Shown here piece after piece: positions 1 to 9,799 of a stretch of DNA of 32,049 nucleotides. Every line of letters begins with the position of its first letter. Positions within the stretch are counted from its first letter, which is position 1. Made by a program: the position numbers and the translations under genes. Origin of the DNA: Gammaproteobacteria bacterium RIFCSPLOWO2_02_FULL_61_13. Its GTDB lineage: Bacteria > Pseudomonadota > Gammaproteobacteria > Eutrophobiales > Eutrophobiaceae. The stretch lies in contig MGYT01000010.1 in the NCBI GenBank assembly GCA_001801865.1, forward strand, positions 1-32,049, written 5' to 3'. Below the pieces are notes generated by a model. It did not search any database and was not told the origin of the DNA. It worked only from the letters and a program-made list of their open reading frames with translations.

Positions 1-83
1 GGAATTAAAATCACAGTAAGGACATTTGCGTACACACCAGGGCAGGTGTACGTACAGCGCCAGTGGGGGCGGGATGGAAAGAT

Positions 84-734
84 TCACCGACCTGTTCCGG
101 CCCGGCGCCGGGGAATTTCAGACTGCGCGGGAAAGCGCGCCCGCAACCCTTGCAGCAACCCGGCCAGCGCCTGCGCCCGGTGACTGATCTGATTCTTGAT
201 CGTGGGGTCGAGCTCCGCCGAGGTGCAGCCGTGGGTGGGGACAAAGAAGATGGGATCATAACCAAAGCCGTGGCTCCCCCGCGGCTCGGGCACCAGATGT
301 CCGTTCCAGGTCCCCTGGGCAATGACGGGCGTAGCGTCGCCGGCGTGGGCCATGAACACCATCAGGCATTGAAAACGCGCCACCGGGTTCACGGCTCCCG
401 TACCCCGCACTCGCTCCAGCAATAACTGCAGGTTCTTCTCATCGCCGGCGCCGGGGCCGGCAAAGCGCGCCGAGCGGACGCCGGGCGCCCCGTCCAGTAT
501 CTCGACCTCGATCCCGGAATCATCGGCGATGGCCGGCAAACCGGTGGCGCTGCAGGCGTGCCGCGCCTTCAAAATGGCGTTTTCCACAAAGCTGATGCCG
601 GACTCGTCCGCTTCGGTCACACCCAGGTCGGACTGGTTCACCAGCTCCACCGGCCATTCATGCAACCAAGCGACCAGCTCGCGTAATTTGCCGGTATTGC
701 TGCTGGCGATAACGATACGCTGCGAACCTGCCAC
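84..734 (-). CDS. rdgB: RdgB/HAM1-family non-canonical purine NTP pyrophosphatase
   Basis: Protein VAGSQRIVIASSNTGKLREL...ADDSGIEVEILDGAPGVRSARFAG...GFGYDPIFFVP is typical of the ITPase/HAM1 family. The given ORF starts upstream at 881; a GTG at 732-734 just after the rph stop fits the family N-terminus. Confidence 0.95.
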   Translation of the reverse strand: MAGSQRIVIASSNTGKLRELVAWLHEWPVELVNQSDLGVTEADESGISFVENAILKARHACSATGLPAIADDSGIEVEILDGAPGVRSARFAGPGAGDEKNLQLLLERVRGTGAVNPVARFQCLMVFMAHAGDATPVIAQGTWNGHLVPEPRGSHGFGYDPIFFVPTHGCTSAELDPTIKNQISHRAQALAGLLQGLRARFPAQSEIPRRRAGTGR

Positions 735-735
735 G

Positions 736-1455
736 TTAGCCTGCCGCGAGTGCGCCGGCCTGTAATTCAAACAGGCGGCGGATGCCGGTCTCGGCCAATG
801 CCAGCATGGCATCGAGATCAGGGCGGGCGAATGCGTTGCTCTCGGCCGTGCCCTGTATCTCGATGAACCCGCCGGCGTCATTCATGACCACGTTCATATC
901 AGTGGCGGCGCTGGAATCCTCCGCATAATCCAGATCCAGCAAGGCCTGCCCGTCACAGATCCCCACGGACACCGACGCGATCCTGACCGCCAGCGGGTCC
1001 TTCTTGATCTGGCCCCTGCGACGCGCCGCATTCAGCGCATCCACCAACGCCACGTAACCACCGGTGATTGCCGCGGTACGCGTGCCGCCATCGGCTTGGA
1101 TCACATCGCAGTCCACCATGCAGGACAGCTCGCCCAACGCCTCCAGGTTCACGGCGGCGCGCAGGGACCGGCCAATCAGGCGCTGGATCTCCAGTGTCCG
1201 TCCGCCCTGGCGATTCTGACTCGCCTCCCGGCGCATGCGTTGATTCGTGGAGCGCGGCAACATGCCGTATTCCGCGGTCACCCAGCCCCTGCCGGTACCC
1301 TTGAGAAACGCGGGCACGGAGTTTTCCACCGATGCGGTGCAAATCACCCTGGTATGGCCGAATTCCACCAACACGGAACCTTCCGCATGCATGGTGTAGT
1401 TACGCGTCAGTTTGACTTGACGCAGTTCATCGTTGGCGCGGCCACTGGGGCGCAT
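736..1455 (-). CDS. rph: Ribonuclease PH
   Basis: [44 protein letters not shown]...[17 protein letters not shown] matches RNase PH. ATG at 1453-1455, internal to the longer ORF. Confidence 0.96.
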   Translation of the reverse strand: MRPSGRANDELRQVKLTRNYTMHAEGSVLVEFGHTRVICTASVENSVPAFLKGTGRGWVTAEYGMLPRSTNQRMRREASQNRQGGRTLEIQRLIGRSLRAAVNLEALGELSCMVDCDVIQADGGTRTAAITGGYVALVDALNAARRRGQIKKDPLAVRIASVSVGICDGQALLDLDYAEDSSAATDMNVVMNDAGGFIEIQGTAESNAFARPDLDAMLALAETGIRRLFELQAGALAAG

Positions 1456-1646
1456 TTTCGAATTCCTCGGGAGAAAAATAAAATGCAGTTCGTGGCGCAG
1501 GATTATCGGGACGCTGAAATTGCCCGTCCAGAGGTATTTCCGCCCGCCCCGGCGCGGAACCCGGATGCTACAATTCGCGCCATACGGCAATCGGCCCCGG
1601 GAATCTCTGAACCTGTTCAGAGTGGACAGACTTGGGAGTGAGCAGT

Positions 1647-2507
1647 GTGATTCAGAGCATGACGGCATTCGGGCGGGTGGAACGCCAGATACAGTGGGGT
1701 GCGGCGGTTTGCGAGATGCGTACCGTCAACCACCGCTACCTGGAAGTCACGCTGCGCCTGCCCGATGATCTGCGTGCCCTGGAAACCGCAATGCGGGACC
1801 GCATCAGCGCGCGCCTGAGCCGGGGCAAGGTCGAATGTCAGATACGCCTGGATCGACAGGAAGCCAGTGATGAACCGCTGGCGATTAATCAGCCGCTGGT
1901 GCAGCAATTGCTGGCCGCGGCCGGGGCGCTGCCGATTGCCAATCCCGCCCCGCTGCAGCCGCTGGATGTATTGCGCTGGCCCGGTGTATTGGGCCGCACC
2001 GTCCTCGACCTGGCGGTGGTAAACGGTCCTTTGCTGGAACTCATCGACGCAACACTGGATATGCTGCTGGAAACGCGCCGGCGCGAAGGTCAGCGCATCC
2101 GGACGCTGATACTGGATCGATGCACCGCCATCAGTGCCATTACCGCGGCGGCGCGGCGCGCGATGCCGGAGATCATTCGCAACATCCGTGAACGCTACCT
2201 GCAGCGGGCGCGCGAGATTGAACTGCAACTGGATGCAGATCGGCTGGAACAGGAGATCCTGTTGCTGGTGCAGAAACTGGACGTGGCCGAGGAGCTGGAT
2301 CGTCTTGAGGCACATGTGGCCGAGGTCCGGCATGTGCTGGATCAGGAACAGCCTGCGGGCAGGCGCCTCGACTTCCTGATGCAGGAATTGAACCGTGAGG
2401 CCAACACACTGGGGTCGAAGGCCGGTACCCTGGAATCCAGCAATGCCTCCGTGGATCTGAAGGTATTGATAGAGCAGATCCGCGAGCAGATCCAGAACGT
2501 GGAATAA
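1647..2507 (+). CDS. YicC family protein (putative endoribonuclease)
   Basis: (M)[14 protein letters not shown]-terminus and [20 protein letters not shown]...[17 protein letters not shown]-terminus are hallmarks of YicC. GTG start at 1647, or TTG at 1632. Followed directly by gmk. Confidence 0.93.
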   Translation: MIQSMTAFGRVERQIQWGAAVCEMRTVNHRYLEVTLRLPDDLRALETAMRDRISARLSRGKVECQIRLDRQEASDEPLAINQPLVQQLLAAAGALPIANPAPLQPLDVLRWPGVLGRTVLDLAVVNGPLLELIDATLDMLLETRRREGQRIRTLILDRCTAISAITAAARRAMPEIIRNIRERYLQRAREIELQLDADRLEQEILLLVQKLDVAEELDRLEAHVAEVRHVLDQEQPAGRRLDFLMQELNREANTLGSKAGTLESSNASVDLKVLIEQIREQIQNVE

Positions 2508-3122
2508 ATGCAGCGGCGCGGCATCCTGTTTGTGATATCCGCCCCATCCGGCGGTGGCAAGACCACGCTGGTGCGCGCACTGACCGACGCCGACCCGCTG
2601 TTGCGGGTATCCGTGTCGCATACCACGCGCGACCGACGCAGCGACGAACTGGATGGCGTGGCCTACCATTTTGTCGATGTGGCGACCTTCGAGAAGATGA
2701 TTGCCGCCGCGGCGTTCCTCGAGCACGCGCGCGTATTCGACCATCACTACGGCACTTCGAAGGTCTGGGTCGAGCAGCAGTTGGCGGCCGGGATCGACGT
2801 AGTACTGGAGATCGACTGGCAGGGCGCCCGTCAGATCCGCGCCCTGATGCCGGACACGGTCGGCATATACATCCTCCCGCCTGCCATGGAGGTGCTGGAG
2901 CAACGCCTGCGCGGCCGCGGGGACCCACGGTCACAAATAGTGCGCCGGATGCAGGATGCCCGGGCGGAAATTTCCCATTGCCGGGAGTATGACTATCTGG
3001 TGTTCAACGATGATCTGCAGCGGGCCCAGGCGGACCTGCAGGCCATCGTCGGGGCCGCGCGTTGCGACTACCGCCTGCAACAAACCGCGGCCGATGCCCG
3101 GATCGCGGAATTATTGCGGTAA
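2508..3122 (+). CDS. gmk: Guanylate kinase
   Basis: GILFVISAPSGGGKTTLVRAL P-loop; VSVSHTTRDRR; VLEIDWQGARQIR. Confidence 0.96.
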   Translation: MQRRGILFVISAPSGGGKTTLVRALTDADPLLRVSVSHTTRDRRSDELDGVAYHFVDVATFEKMIAAAAFLEHARVFDHHYGTSKVWVEQQLAAGIDVVLEIDWQGARQIRALMPDTVGIYILPPAMEVLEQRLRGRGDPRSQIVRRMQDARAEISHCREYDYLVFNDDLQRAQADLQAIVGAARCDYRLQQTAADARIAELLR

Positions 3123-3214
3123 CGCCACCCTTCCAGTAGACTCTGCGCCCCCTGAACACCCCGGTGCGGCTGAACCAACCGGGTTGCTGCAAATCACTTA
3201 CTGAGGTTGTCCAC

Positions 3215-3481
3215 ATGGCGCGATTGACTGTTGAAGTATGCCTGGCCCATATCCCCAACCGCTATGACCTGGTGCTGCTGGCCGCGAAGCGGGCCCGGCA
3301 ACTGGGCTTGGGCGCGGACCCACTGGTGCCGGAGGAAGGCGACAAGCCCACGGTCATCGCCTTGCGCGAGATTGAGGCCGGCGTGGTGACCCTCGCCAAC
3401 ATCGACAGCATTGGCAAACCGGTGATGGAAGAATCCCTCGCCAACCTCGAGTTCCCGCCCCTGCCGGACCTGCCTGAGTAA
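3215..3481 (+). CDS. rpoZ: DNA-directed RNA polymerase omega subunit
   Basis: [30 protein letters not shown]; located between gmk and spoT as is usual. Confidence 0.95.
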   Translation: MARLTVEVCLAHIPNRYDLVLLAAKRARQLGLGADPLVPEEGDKPTVIALREIEAGVVTLANIDSIGKPVMEESLANLEFPPLPDLPE

Positions 3482-3617
3482 GTATTTCGTTCCCGCGGCC
3501 TGACCCCGGGAACCCTCACCCCAGTTGTTTTGCCCCCGGGCACCGCCCCGGGGCCGCAAGGACGAACGGCCGCCCGAAACCGCGGCAGCCCTGTGTCCTG
3601 CTGCTAGAATCCCTGCC

Positions 3618-5744
3618 ATGAGCGTCACCATCGAAGACTTGCAGCGCCAGGTCAGCGACTACCTCCAGGCGGACGAGGTGGAGCGCGTGCTGCGCGCCTA
3701 TGATTTTGGGGCCAAGGCCCACGCGGGCCAGCACCGCATGAGCGGCGAACCCTACATCCATCACCCGCTCGAAGTGGCCCAGATCCTGGCGGACATGCAC
3801 ATGGACTCGCAAACCCTGATTGCGGCAATCCTGCACGATGTCATGGAGGACACGCGCACGGCCAAGGGCGAGATCCAGCGCCGCTTCGGCAAGGGCGTCG
3901 CGGAACTGGTGGATGGTGTCAGCAAGCTGACGCAGATCCCCTTCGATACCCACGCGGAGGCCGAGGCACAGAATTTCCGCAAGATGTTGATGGCCATGAG
4001 CAACGACATCCGCGTGATCCTGGTGAAGCTGGCGGATCGGCTGCACAACATGCGCACGCTCGGCGCGCTACCGCCCGACAAGCGGCGCCGCATTGCACGG
4101 GAGACCCTGGACATTTATGCGCCCATCGCCCAGCGCCTGGGAATCAACACCATCCGCCTGGAGCTGGAAGAACTGGGGTTTGCCACGCTCCATCCCCTGC
4201 GCCACCGCATCCTGAATGAACAGGTGCGCAAGGCGCACGGGCATCGCAAGGAAGTGGTCGACAAGATCCGCTCCGCGCTCAAGCGCCGCCTGCGCCAGGA
4301 GAAGATCCACGCCCAGGTCATGGGCCGGGAGAAGCATTTGTACGGCATCTATCAGAAGATGCGCAGTAAGGGGCTGTCGTTCGACGAGGTCTACGACATG
4401 TTCGCATTCCGCATCGTTGTCGACAGCGTGGACGACTGTTACCGCGTCGTCGGCACCGTACACAACCTGTACAAACCGGTGCCGGGAAAGTTCAAGGACT
4501 ACATCGCCATCCCCAAGTCCAACGGCTACCAGTCCCTGCATACCGTGTTGTTCGGGCCGTTCGGGACTCCCATCGAAGTGCAGATCCGCATGCGGGAAAT
4601 GAACGACGTGGCCGAGGCCGGCATCGCCGCGCACTGGCTTTACAAGTCGGGCAGCGCCAGCGAGCGCAGCGGCGCGCACAAACGGGCGCGGGAATGGTTG
4701 CGCCGGATTATGGAAATGCAGACCACTGCCGGCAATCCGCAGGAATTTCTGGAAAACGTAAAGGTCGATCTGTTCCCTGAGTCGGTCTATGTGTTTACAC
4801 CCAAGGGCCGGATCGTGGAATTGCCGCGCAGCGCCACTGCCGTGGACTTTGCCTATGCCATCCACACCGATGTGGGTAATGCCTGTGTCGGTGTGCGCGT
4901 TGACCGGCGCCTGTCACCGCTGGGGACGCGCCTGGGCACGGGCCAGACCGTGGAGGTGGTCACTGCGCCGGGTGCGCACCCCAATCCCGCCTGGCTCAAT
5001 TTCGCCGTCACCGCCAAGGCGCGCTCCAACATCCGCCACTACCTGAAGCACCTGCAGTTAAATGAGGCTGCGGCACTGGGCAAACGCCTGCTCGTGCGCG
5101 AACTGCAATTGCACAACTCCAGTTACGACAGCATCCAGCCCGAACAGTTGAAAAAAGTGCTCACGGAAACCCATCTTGGCTCCGAGGAGCAGATGTTGCA
5201 GGAGGTCGGACTGGGCAACCGCATGGCGCCCATAATCGCGCGCCAGTTGCTGGACGACTGGGCCGCCGCGCCGCAACCCCATGTCAAACCTGCGGACGCC
5301 AGCGCGGCCCCGTTGCTGATCCGCGGTTCGGAAGGTCTGGTTGTCACTTTTCCCAAGTGCTGCCGCCCCATCCCCGGCGACCCGATTCTCGGCTTCGTGA
5401 CCGCTGGCCGCGGCATCGTGGTGCATCACCAGTCGTGCACCAACGTGGCCGAGTACCGCAATCACCCGGATAAGTGGATCACTGTGGGATGGGAGACCGG
5501 CATTGAGGGTGAGTACCCCACGAACATGCGCGTCGAGGTCACCAACCAGCGCGGCGTGCTGGCGAAGATCGCGGCCGTGATCTCCGACCAGCAGGCCAAC
5601 ATCGTGCACGTGGAGATGAAGGACAAGGATGATCGCTACACGACCCTGAAATTCGTGATTGAAGTACGCGACCGCCAGCACCTGGCCCAGGTGATGCGGC
5701 GCGTGCGCAGTCTCAAGCACGTGGCGCGCATCAGCCGCCGGTAG
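3618..5744 (+). CDS. spoT: Bifunctional (p)ppGpp synthetase/hydrolase (RelA/SpoT family)
   Basis: HD hydrolase region (IHHPLEVAQILADM...AAILHDVMEDT), synthetase region (YGIYQKMRSKG...YQSLHTVLFGP), TGS region and C-terminal ACT region. ATG at 3618. Confidence 0.95.
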   Translation: MSVTIEDLQRQVSDYLQADEVERVLRAYDFGAKAHAGQHRMSGEPYIHHPLEVAQILADMHMDSQTLIAAILHDVMEDTRTAKGEIQRRFGKGVAELVDGVSKLTQIPFDTHAEAEAQNFRKMLMAMSNDIRVILVKLADRLHNMRTLGALPPDKRRRIARETLDIYAPIAQRLGINTIRLELEELGFATLHPLRHRILNEQVRKAHGHRKEVVDKIRSALKRRLRQEKIHAQVMGREKHLYGIYQKMRSKGLSFDEVYDMFAFRIVVDSVDDCYRVVGTVHNLYKPVPGKFKDYIAIPKSNGYQSLHTVLFGPFGTPIEVQIRMREMNDVAEAGIAAHWLYKSGSASERSGAHKRAREWLRRIMEMQTTAGNPQEFLENVKVDLFPESVYVFTPKGRIVELPRSATAVDFAYAIHTDVGNACVGVRVDRRLSPLGTRLGTGQTVEVVTAPGAHPNPAWLNFAVTAKARSNIRHYLKHLQLNEAAALGKRLLVRELQLHNSSYDSIQPEQLKKVLTETHLGSEEQMLQEVGLGNRMAPIIARQLLDDWAAAPQPHVKPADASAAPLLIRGSEGLVVTFPKCCRPIPGDPILGFVTAGRGIVVHHQSCTNVAEYRNHPDKWITVGWETGIEGEYPTNMRVEVTNQRGVLAKIAAVISDQQANIVHVEMKDKDDRYTTLKFVIEVRDRQHLAQVMRRVRSLKHVARISRR

Positions 5745-5779
5745 AATCCTATTCACAGCATGGCGTAGGAAGTCGGACC

Positions 5780-5920
5780 GGGAGCCGGATTGCCGGGTAT
5801 TCGCTCCGCTTAATCTCGCCATACTTCGTGTATGGCTCGAATCGGGTTCCGCGCGCTTCGCCATCCATGGTTACGCGCGCTCCACACGACGCTGCGCAAA
5901 CACCCGGCAATCCGGCTCCC
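5780..5920. repeat. Structured intergenic element 1, closed by a perfect 19-bp inverted repeat
   Basis: GGGAGCCGGATTGCCGGGT (5780-5798) is the exact reverse complement of ACCCGGCAATCCGGCTCCC (5902-5920). Internal hairpin GCCATAC-TTCGT-GTATGGC (5818-5836) and GCGCGC (5851-5856) / GCGCGC (5875-5880). Confidence 0.85.
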
Positions 5921-5958
5921 TGCGAATCAATTTATTGTTACTCAATTTGCCACGCAGT

Positions 5959-6153
5959 CGCAGGGGCAGTCCGATCCTATGGTGGCGGACCGTAAGCCGC
6001 AGGGGTTCGCAGCAAAGCTGCGAACGCCCGCACAAGGATGTGCGGGCCGGACTTTCGAGCGTAGCCGGACGCGCAGCGACGAAAGGCGGCACCCGAGCTT
6101 ACATGGACGTATTCACGGCGTGTCCGACACCGTAGGATCGGACTGCCCTTGCG
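5959..6153. repeat. Structured intergenic element 2, closed by a 26-bp inverted repeat (24/26 matched)
   Basis: CGCAGGGGCAGTCCGATCCTATGGTG (5959-5984) versus CACCGTAGGATCGGACTGCCCTTGCG (6128-6153). Internal perfect hairpins GTTCGCAGC-AAA-GCTGCGAAC (6005-6025) and CCCGCACA-AGGA-TGTGCGGG (6027-6046). Confidence 0.87.
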
Positions 6154-6235
6154 ATGGATTGGAAGGAGTCAATTTCCAGGGGCCACCCGTCTCGCCAGTT
6201 GCCAGCGGCTCGCGTGTGCACGGATAATGCAATCC

Positions 6236-6622
6236 ATGTCAAAGACCATCATCGCCACGCCCAACGCACCCCGCGCCATCGGCCCCTATTCCCAGGCTGT
6301 CGCCCATGGCAGGACGGTTTATCTTTCCGGACAGATCGCCCTCGATCCGGGTTCCATGGAGATGGTGGCGGGGGATTGCCGTGTTCAATCCGAACAGGTG
6401 TTCCGCAACCTGGCTGCGGTGACGGCGGCGGCTGGCGGCTCGCTCGCGAACATAGTGAAGATCAATATTTACCTCACCGATCTGGGCGCCTTCCCCGTGG
6501 TCAACGAGGTCATGGCGAACTGGTTCCAGGCGCCCTACCCGGCTCGTGCCACTGTGGGTGTCGCCGCCCTCCCCCGCGGCGCGCTGGTGGAGGTGGACGC
6601 GGTGCTGGTATTGGACGCCTGA
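6236..6622 (+). CDS. ridA: RidA family (YjgF/YER057c/UK114) reactive intermediate deaminase
   Basis: [22 protein letters not shown]...[11 protein letters not shown]...[24 protein letters not shown]...[25 protein letters not shown]. Alternative ATG at 6227. Confidence 0.94.
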   Translation: MSKTIIATPNAPRAIGPYSQAVAHGRTVYLSGQIALDPGSMEMVAGDCRVQSEQVFRNLAAVTAAAGGSLANIVKINIYLTDLGAFPVVNEVMANWFQAPYPARATVGVAALPRGALVEVDAVLVLDA

Positions 6623-6648
6623 GTCCGGGCCCGCCCCGGCCCACGGGA

Positions 6649-8742
6649 TTGCCGGAGCCCCCGCGCCTGAATACGCCGCTGGGCCGCATGCCCGGCGTCG
6701 GCCCGGCCACCGAGTCCCGGCTCGCGCGGCTCGGTTTGCACACCCTCCAGGACCTGCTGTTTCACCTGCCGCTGCGCTATGTGGATCGGACCCGGATCAC
6801 ACCCATGGGTAGCCTGCGGCCGGGCCAGGAGGTGCTGGTACAGGGGCAGATTGATCTCGCGCAAATCCGGTTCGGGCGCCGCCGCAGCCTGCTCTGCCGG
6901 ATCAGTGACGGCACAGGTTCAGTGATGTTGCGCTTCTTTCATTTCAATCGCGCGCAGCAGGCCAACCTGGAACGCGGAACGACATTGCGATGCTGGGGGC
7001 AGGCGCGCGCCGGGGCACGCGGAATGGAAATGGTCCATCCGGAATACCGGCGCGTGCAGGAGGACGCCGCGGATGGTCTGGAGGTCGCGCTGACGCCGGT
7101 CTATCCCGCCACCGAGCGGCTCCCGCAATCGGTTCTGCGACGGCTGACAACCCAGGCCTTGGCGGCGTTGAAGTCGGCGCCGGAAGCATTGGAGGATTTC
7201 CTGCCGGAGCGCGTGAGTCGCAACCTTGCCCTGCCGCGACTGCACGACGCCATCAGCCTGATGCACATGCCGCCGCCGGGCACGGACACGGATCAGTTGC
7301 TGACCGGCCGGCACCCGGCGCAGCGGCGCCTGGCATTCGAAGAACTTTTGGCGCACCAGATCAGCCTGCGCCTGTTGCGCAGGGAGGTTCGCACGTTGCG
7401 GGCGCCCAGCCTGCCGGCCGGCAACGGCAACCTGCTGAGCCGTTTCCTGGCCGGGCTGGAATTCAAACTGACGCGGGCACAACAGCGCACATTGCGGGAC
7501 GTGCAACGGGATCTGGCCGCCGCAAGTCCGATGTTGCGCCTGGTGCAGGGGGACGTGGGCTCGGGCAAGACGGTCATCGCCGCCGCCGCCGCGGTACAAG
7601 CCCTTGCCGCCGGGTATCAGGCGGCACTCATGGCCCCGACTGAATTGCTGGCGGAGCAACACCGCGACAACCTGTCGCGCTGGTTCACCGCAATGGAGAT
7701 TCCGGTGATTACCCTGACCGGGCGCGTGGCGGGCCGGGAACGCAAACAGCTCCTGCAGCGACTGGCCGACGGGGAACTGGTGATGACGGTGGGCACCCAC
7801 GCCCTGTTGCAGGAGGGTGTCAGCTTTGGACGCCTGGGTCTGGTGGTCATCGATGAGCAACACCGCTTCGGCGTGCATCAGCGGCTGGCGCTGCTGGAAA
7901 AGGGTGCGAACCAGGATACATTCCCGCACCAACTGGTCCTCACCGCGACGCCCATCCCGCGCACGCTGGCAATGACCTTGTTCGCGGACCTGGATGTCAG
8001 TGTCATCGACGAACTTCCGCCCGGGCGACAACCGGTGCAAACCGTGGTCACGTCCGCTGACCGCCGCGCGGAGATCATGCAGGGCATTCGCAATGCCTGT
8101 GCCCAGGGGCGGCAGGCGTACTGGGTTTGCCCGCGTATCGAAGAGTCGGACGATGACCAGTTTCAGGCCGCGGAGGAGACCGCGCGCATGCTGACCGAAC
8201 AATTATCAACGCTGCGCATCGGCCTCGTGCATGGCAGGATGCCGGGACGGGAACGTGATCGCGCCATGCAGGCCTTTCGCGCCGGCACCTTTGACGTGCT
8301 GGTGGCGACGACGGTGATTGAAGTGGGCGTGGATGTGCCCAATGCCACCCTGATGGTCATTGAAAACGCCGAACGGCTCGGCCTGGCCCAGTTGCACCAG
8401 TTGCGCGGCCGCATCGGGCGCGGGCAGCACGCCAGTAATTGCCTGTTGCTGTATCAGGCGCCGTTGGCGGCGCTGGCCCGGGCACGGCTGGAGACCATGC
8501 GCGCCACCACGGATGGATTTGTCATTGCTGAAAAAGACCTGGAACTGCGCGGCCCGGGGGAGATACTCGGCTCGCGCCAGACCGGTTTGCAGCGCCTGCG
8601 GGTTGCCGACCTGGCGCGGGATGCGCGCCTGATCCCGCAGGTGCAACGGGTTGCCGACATGATGATAGAACGCCACCCGGATCGCCTCGCGGCATTGACC
8701 GCGCGCTGGGTGTCCCCGGATGCCGCCCTGGGCTCCGTGTAA
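6649..8742 (+). CDS. recG: ATP-dependent DNA helicase RecG
   Basis: GVGPATESRLARLGLHTLQDLLFHLPLRYVDRT wedge/OB region; LVQGDVGSGKTVIAAAAA; VVIDEQHRFGVHQR; LVLTATPIPRTLAMT. No ATG near the expected N-terminus; TTG at 6649 is the best candidate, so the start is uncertain. Confidence 0.93.
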   Translation: MPEPPRLNTPLGRMPGVGPATESRLARLGLHTLQDLLFHLPLRYVDRTRITPMGSLRPGQEVLVQGQIDLAQIRFGRRRSLLCRISDGTGSVMLRFFHFNRAQQANLERGTTLRCWGQARAGARGMEMVHPEYRRVQEDAADGLEVALTPVYPATERLPQSVLRRLTTQALAALKSAPEALEDFLPERVSRNLALPRLHDAISLMHMPPPGTDTDQLLTGRHPAQRRLAFEELLAHQISLRLLRREVRTLRAPSLPAGNGNLLSRFLAGLEFKLTRAQQRTLRDVQRDLAAASPMLRLVQGDVGSGKTVIAAAAAVQALAAGYQAALMAPTELLAEQHRDNLSRWFTAMEIPVITLTGRVAGRERKQLLQRLADGELVMTVGTHALLQEGVSFGRLGLVVIDEQHRFGVHQRLALLEKGANQDTFPHQLVLTATPIPRTLAMTLFADLDVSVIDELPPGRQPVQTVVTSADRRAEIMQGIRNACAQGRQAYWVCPRIEESDDDQFQAAEETARMLTEQLSTLRIGLVHGRMPGRERDRAMQAFRAGTFDVLVATTVIEVGVDVPNATLMVIENAERLGLAQLHQLRGRIGRGQHASNCLLLYQAPLAALARARLETMRATTDGFVIAEKDLELRGPGEILGSRQTGLQRLRVADLARDARLIPQVQRVADMMIERHPDRLAALTARWVSPDAALGSV

Positions 8743-8860
8743 TCGGGACAGCTTGATGGTTCTGGACAGGACACGGCTCTGCAGCACCCTGCTAAAATAG
8801 CGCTTATGAAACAAACCTGCCGCACCCGCGGCTGAGAGCCCTCCGCATGGCCCCACGCCC

Positions 8861-9799
8861 ATGAGTCGTTCCGTCGCCCGTTTGCCGGGAGACAATTCCG
8901 GTCTCGACTCCGCCGGATTCCCGCTGCCGCGGATCCCGGACCGTGCCCGGCTGACTCTCTATGCGCAACTGGCCCGTCTGGACCGGCCCATTGGCGCGCT
9001 GCTGCTGCTGTGGCCGACACTGTGGGCGCTCTGGCTTGCCGCCAATGGCACGCCCAGCCTGCACTTGCTGGTGGTGTTTGTGTTGGGCGTGTTCCTTACC
9101 CGTTCGGGGGGCTGCGTCCTCAATGATTATGCCGATCGCGATCTGGATGGCGGGGTCGATCGCACGCGTGACCGGCCGCTGGCCACGGGCCGGGTGGCGC
9201 CGGGGGAGGCCCTGGTGCTGGCCGCGTTGCTGTTCGGCCTTGCGTTCCTGCTGGTGCTGACCACGAACCGGCTCACGGTGCTGCTGTCGTTTGCGGGCGC
9301 CGTGCTGGCCGGCATCTATCCGTTCATGAAGCGGATCACCTGGGTGCCGCAATTCTTTCTTGGCCTGGCGTTCAGCTGGGGCATCCCCATGGCATTCGCA
9401 GCGCAGACCGGCGGCGTGCCGCCGGTGGCCTGGTTGCTGTATATGGCCAACATACTTTGGGCCATGGTTTACGACACCATCTACGCCATGGTGGATCGGA
9501 ACGATGACTTGCGTCTGGGCGTTCGATCCACAGCCATCCTGTTCGATGATGCCGACACCACCATCATCGGCATCATGCAGATAATGATGCTGGCGCTGCT
9601 TACGCTGGTCGGATACCGGTTGCAGCTGGGCTTCTATTATTATCTGGGCATTATCCTTGCCGGCGCCCAGTTTTTCGCCCATCAGATCGTGATCCGTGAT
9701 CGCTCCCGCGACGCGTGCTTCCGGGCCTTCATGCTCAACAACTGGGTCGGGCTGACGATATTTGCCGGCATTGTGCTGGCCATGGGGATGGTTGCATGA
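8861..9799 (+). CDS. ubiA: 4-hydroxybenzoate polyprenyltransferase
   Basis: RLDRPIGALLLLWPTLWALW...RSGGCVLNDYADRDLDGGVDRTRDRPLATGRV...YDTIYAMVDRNDDLRLGVRSTAILF are UbiA active-site motifs; multiple TM segments. Confidence 0.95.
   Translation: MSRSVARLPGDNSGLDSAGFPLPRIPDRARLTLYAQLARLDRPIGALLLLWPTLWALWLAANGTPSLHLLVVFVLGVFLTRSGGCVLNDYADRDLDGGVDRTRDRPLATGRVAPGEALVLAALLFGLAFLLVLTTNRLTVLLSFAGAVLAGIYPFMKRITWVPQFFLGLAFSWGIPMAFAAQTGGVPPVAWLLYMANILWAMVYDTIYAMVDRNDDLRLGVRSTAILFDDADTTIIGIMQIMMLALLTLVGYRLQLGFYYYLGIILAGAQFFAHQIVIRDRSRDACFRAFMLNNWVGLTIFAGIVLAMGMVA

Noticed and set aside
29-52. Hairpin CGTACAC...GTGTACG at the window start
   Set aside because: Only a 7-bp stem with a 10-nt loop at the window edge; context is missing, so no function can be supported.
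1617-2903. 428-aa minus-strand ORF over yicC and gmk
   Set aside because: Antisense to two clearly recognisable genes; composition is His/Gln-rich as expected from the reverse frame of GC-rich coding DNA.
4068-4865. 265-aa minus-strand ORF over spoT
   Set aside because: Antisense shadow of a conserved gene.
5780-6153. Integron attC sites or retron msr/msd
   Set aside because: No convincing attC core pair, integrase or reverse transcriptase gene is visible in the window.
5755-6160. Insertion sequence with terminal inverted repeats
   Set aside because: No transposase ORF and no clear target-site duplication; at most a non-autonomous element.
5832-6227. 131-aa plus-strand ORF across the structured elements
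   Set aside because: Runs through inverted repeats and hairpins; no protein-like composition or domain; better explained as non-coding repeat.
6919-8202. 427-aa minus-strand ORF over recG
   Set aside because: Antisense to conserved helicase motifs; no recognisable domain.
8806-8835. Nine-codon ORF MKQTCRTRG upstream of ubiA as a leader peptide
   Set aside because: No attenuator hairpin pair or regulatory codon run; too short to support.
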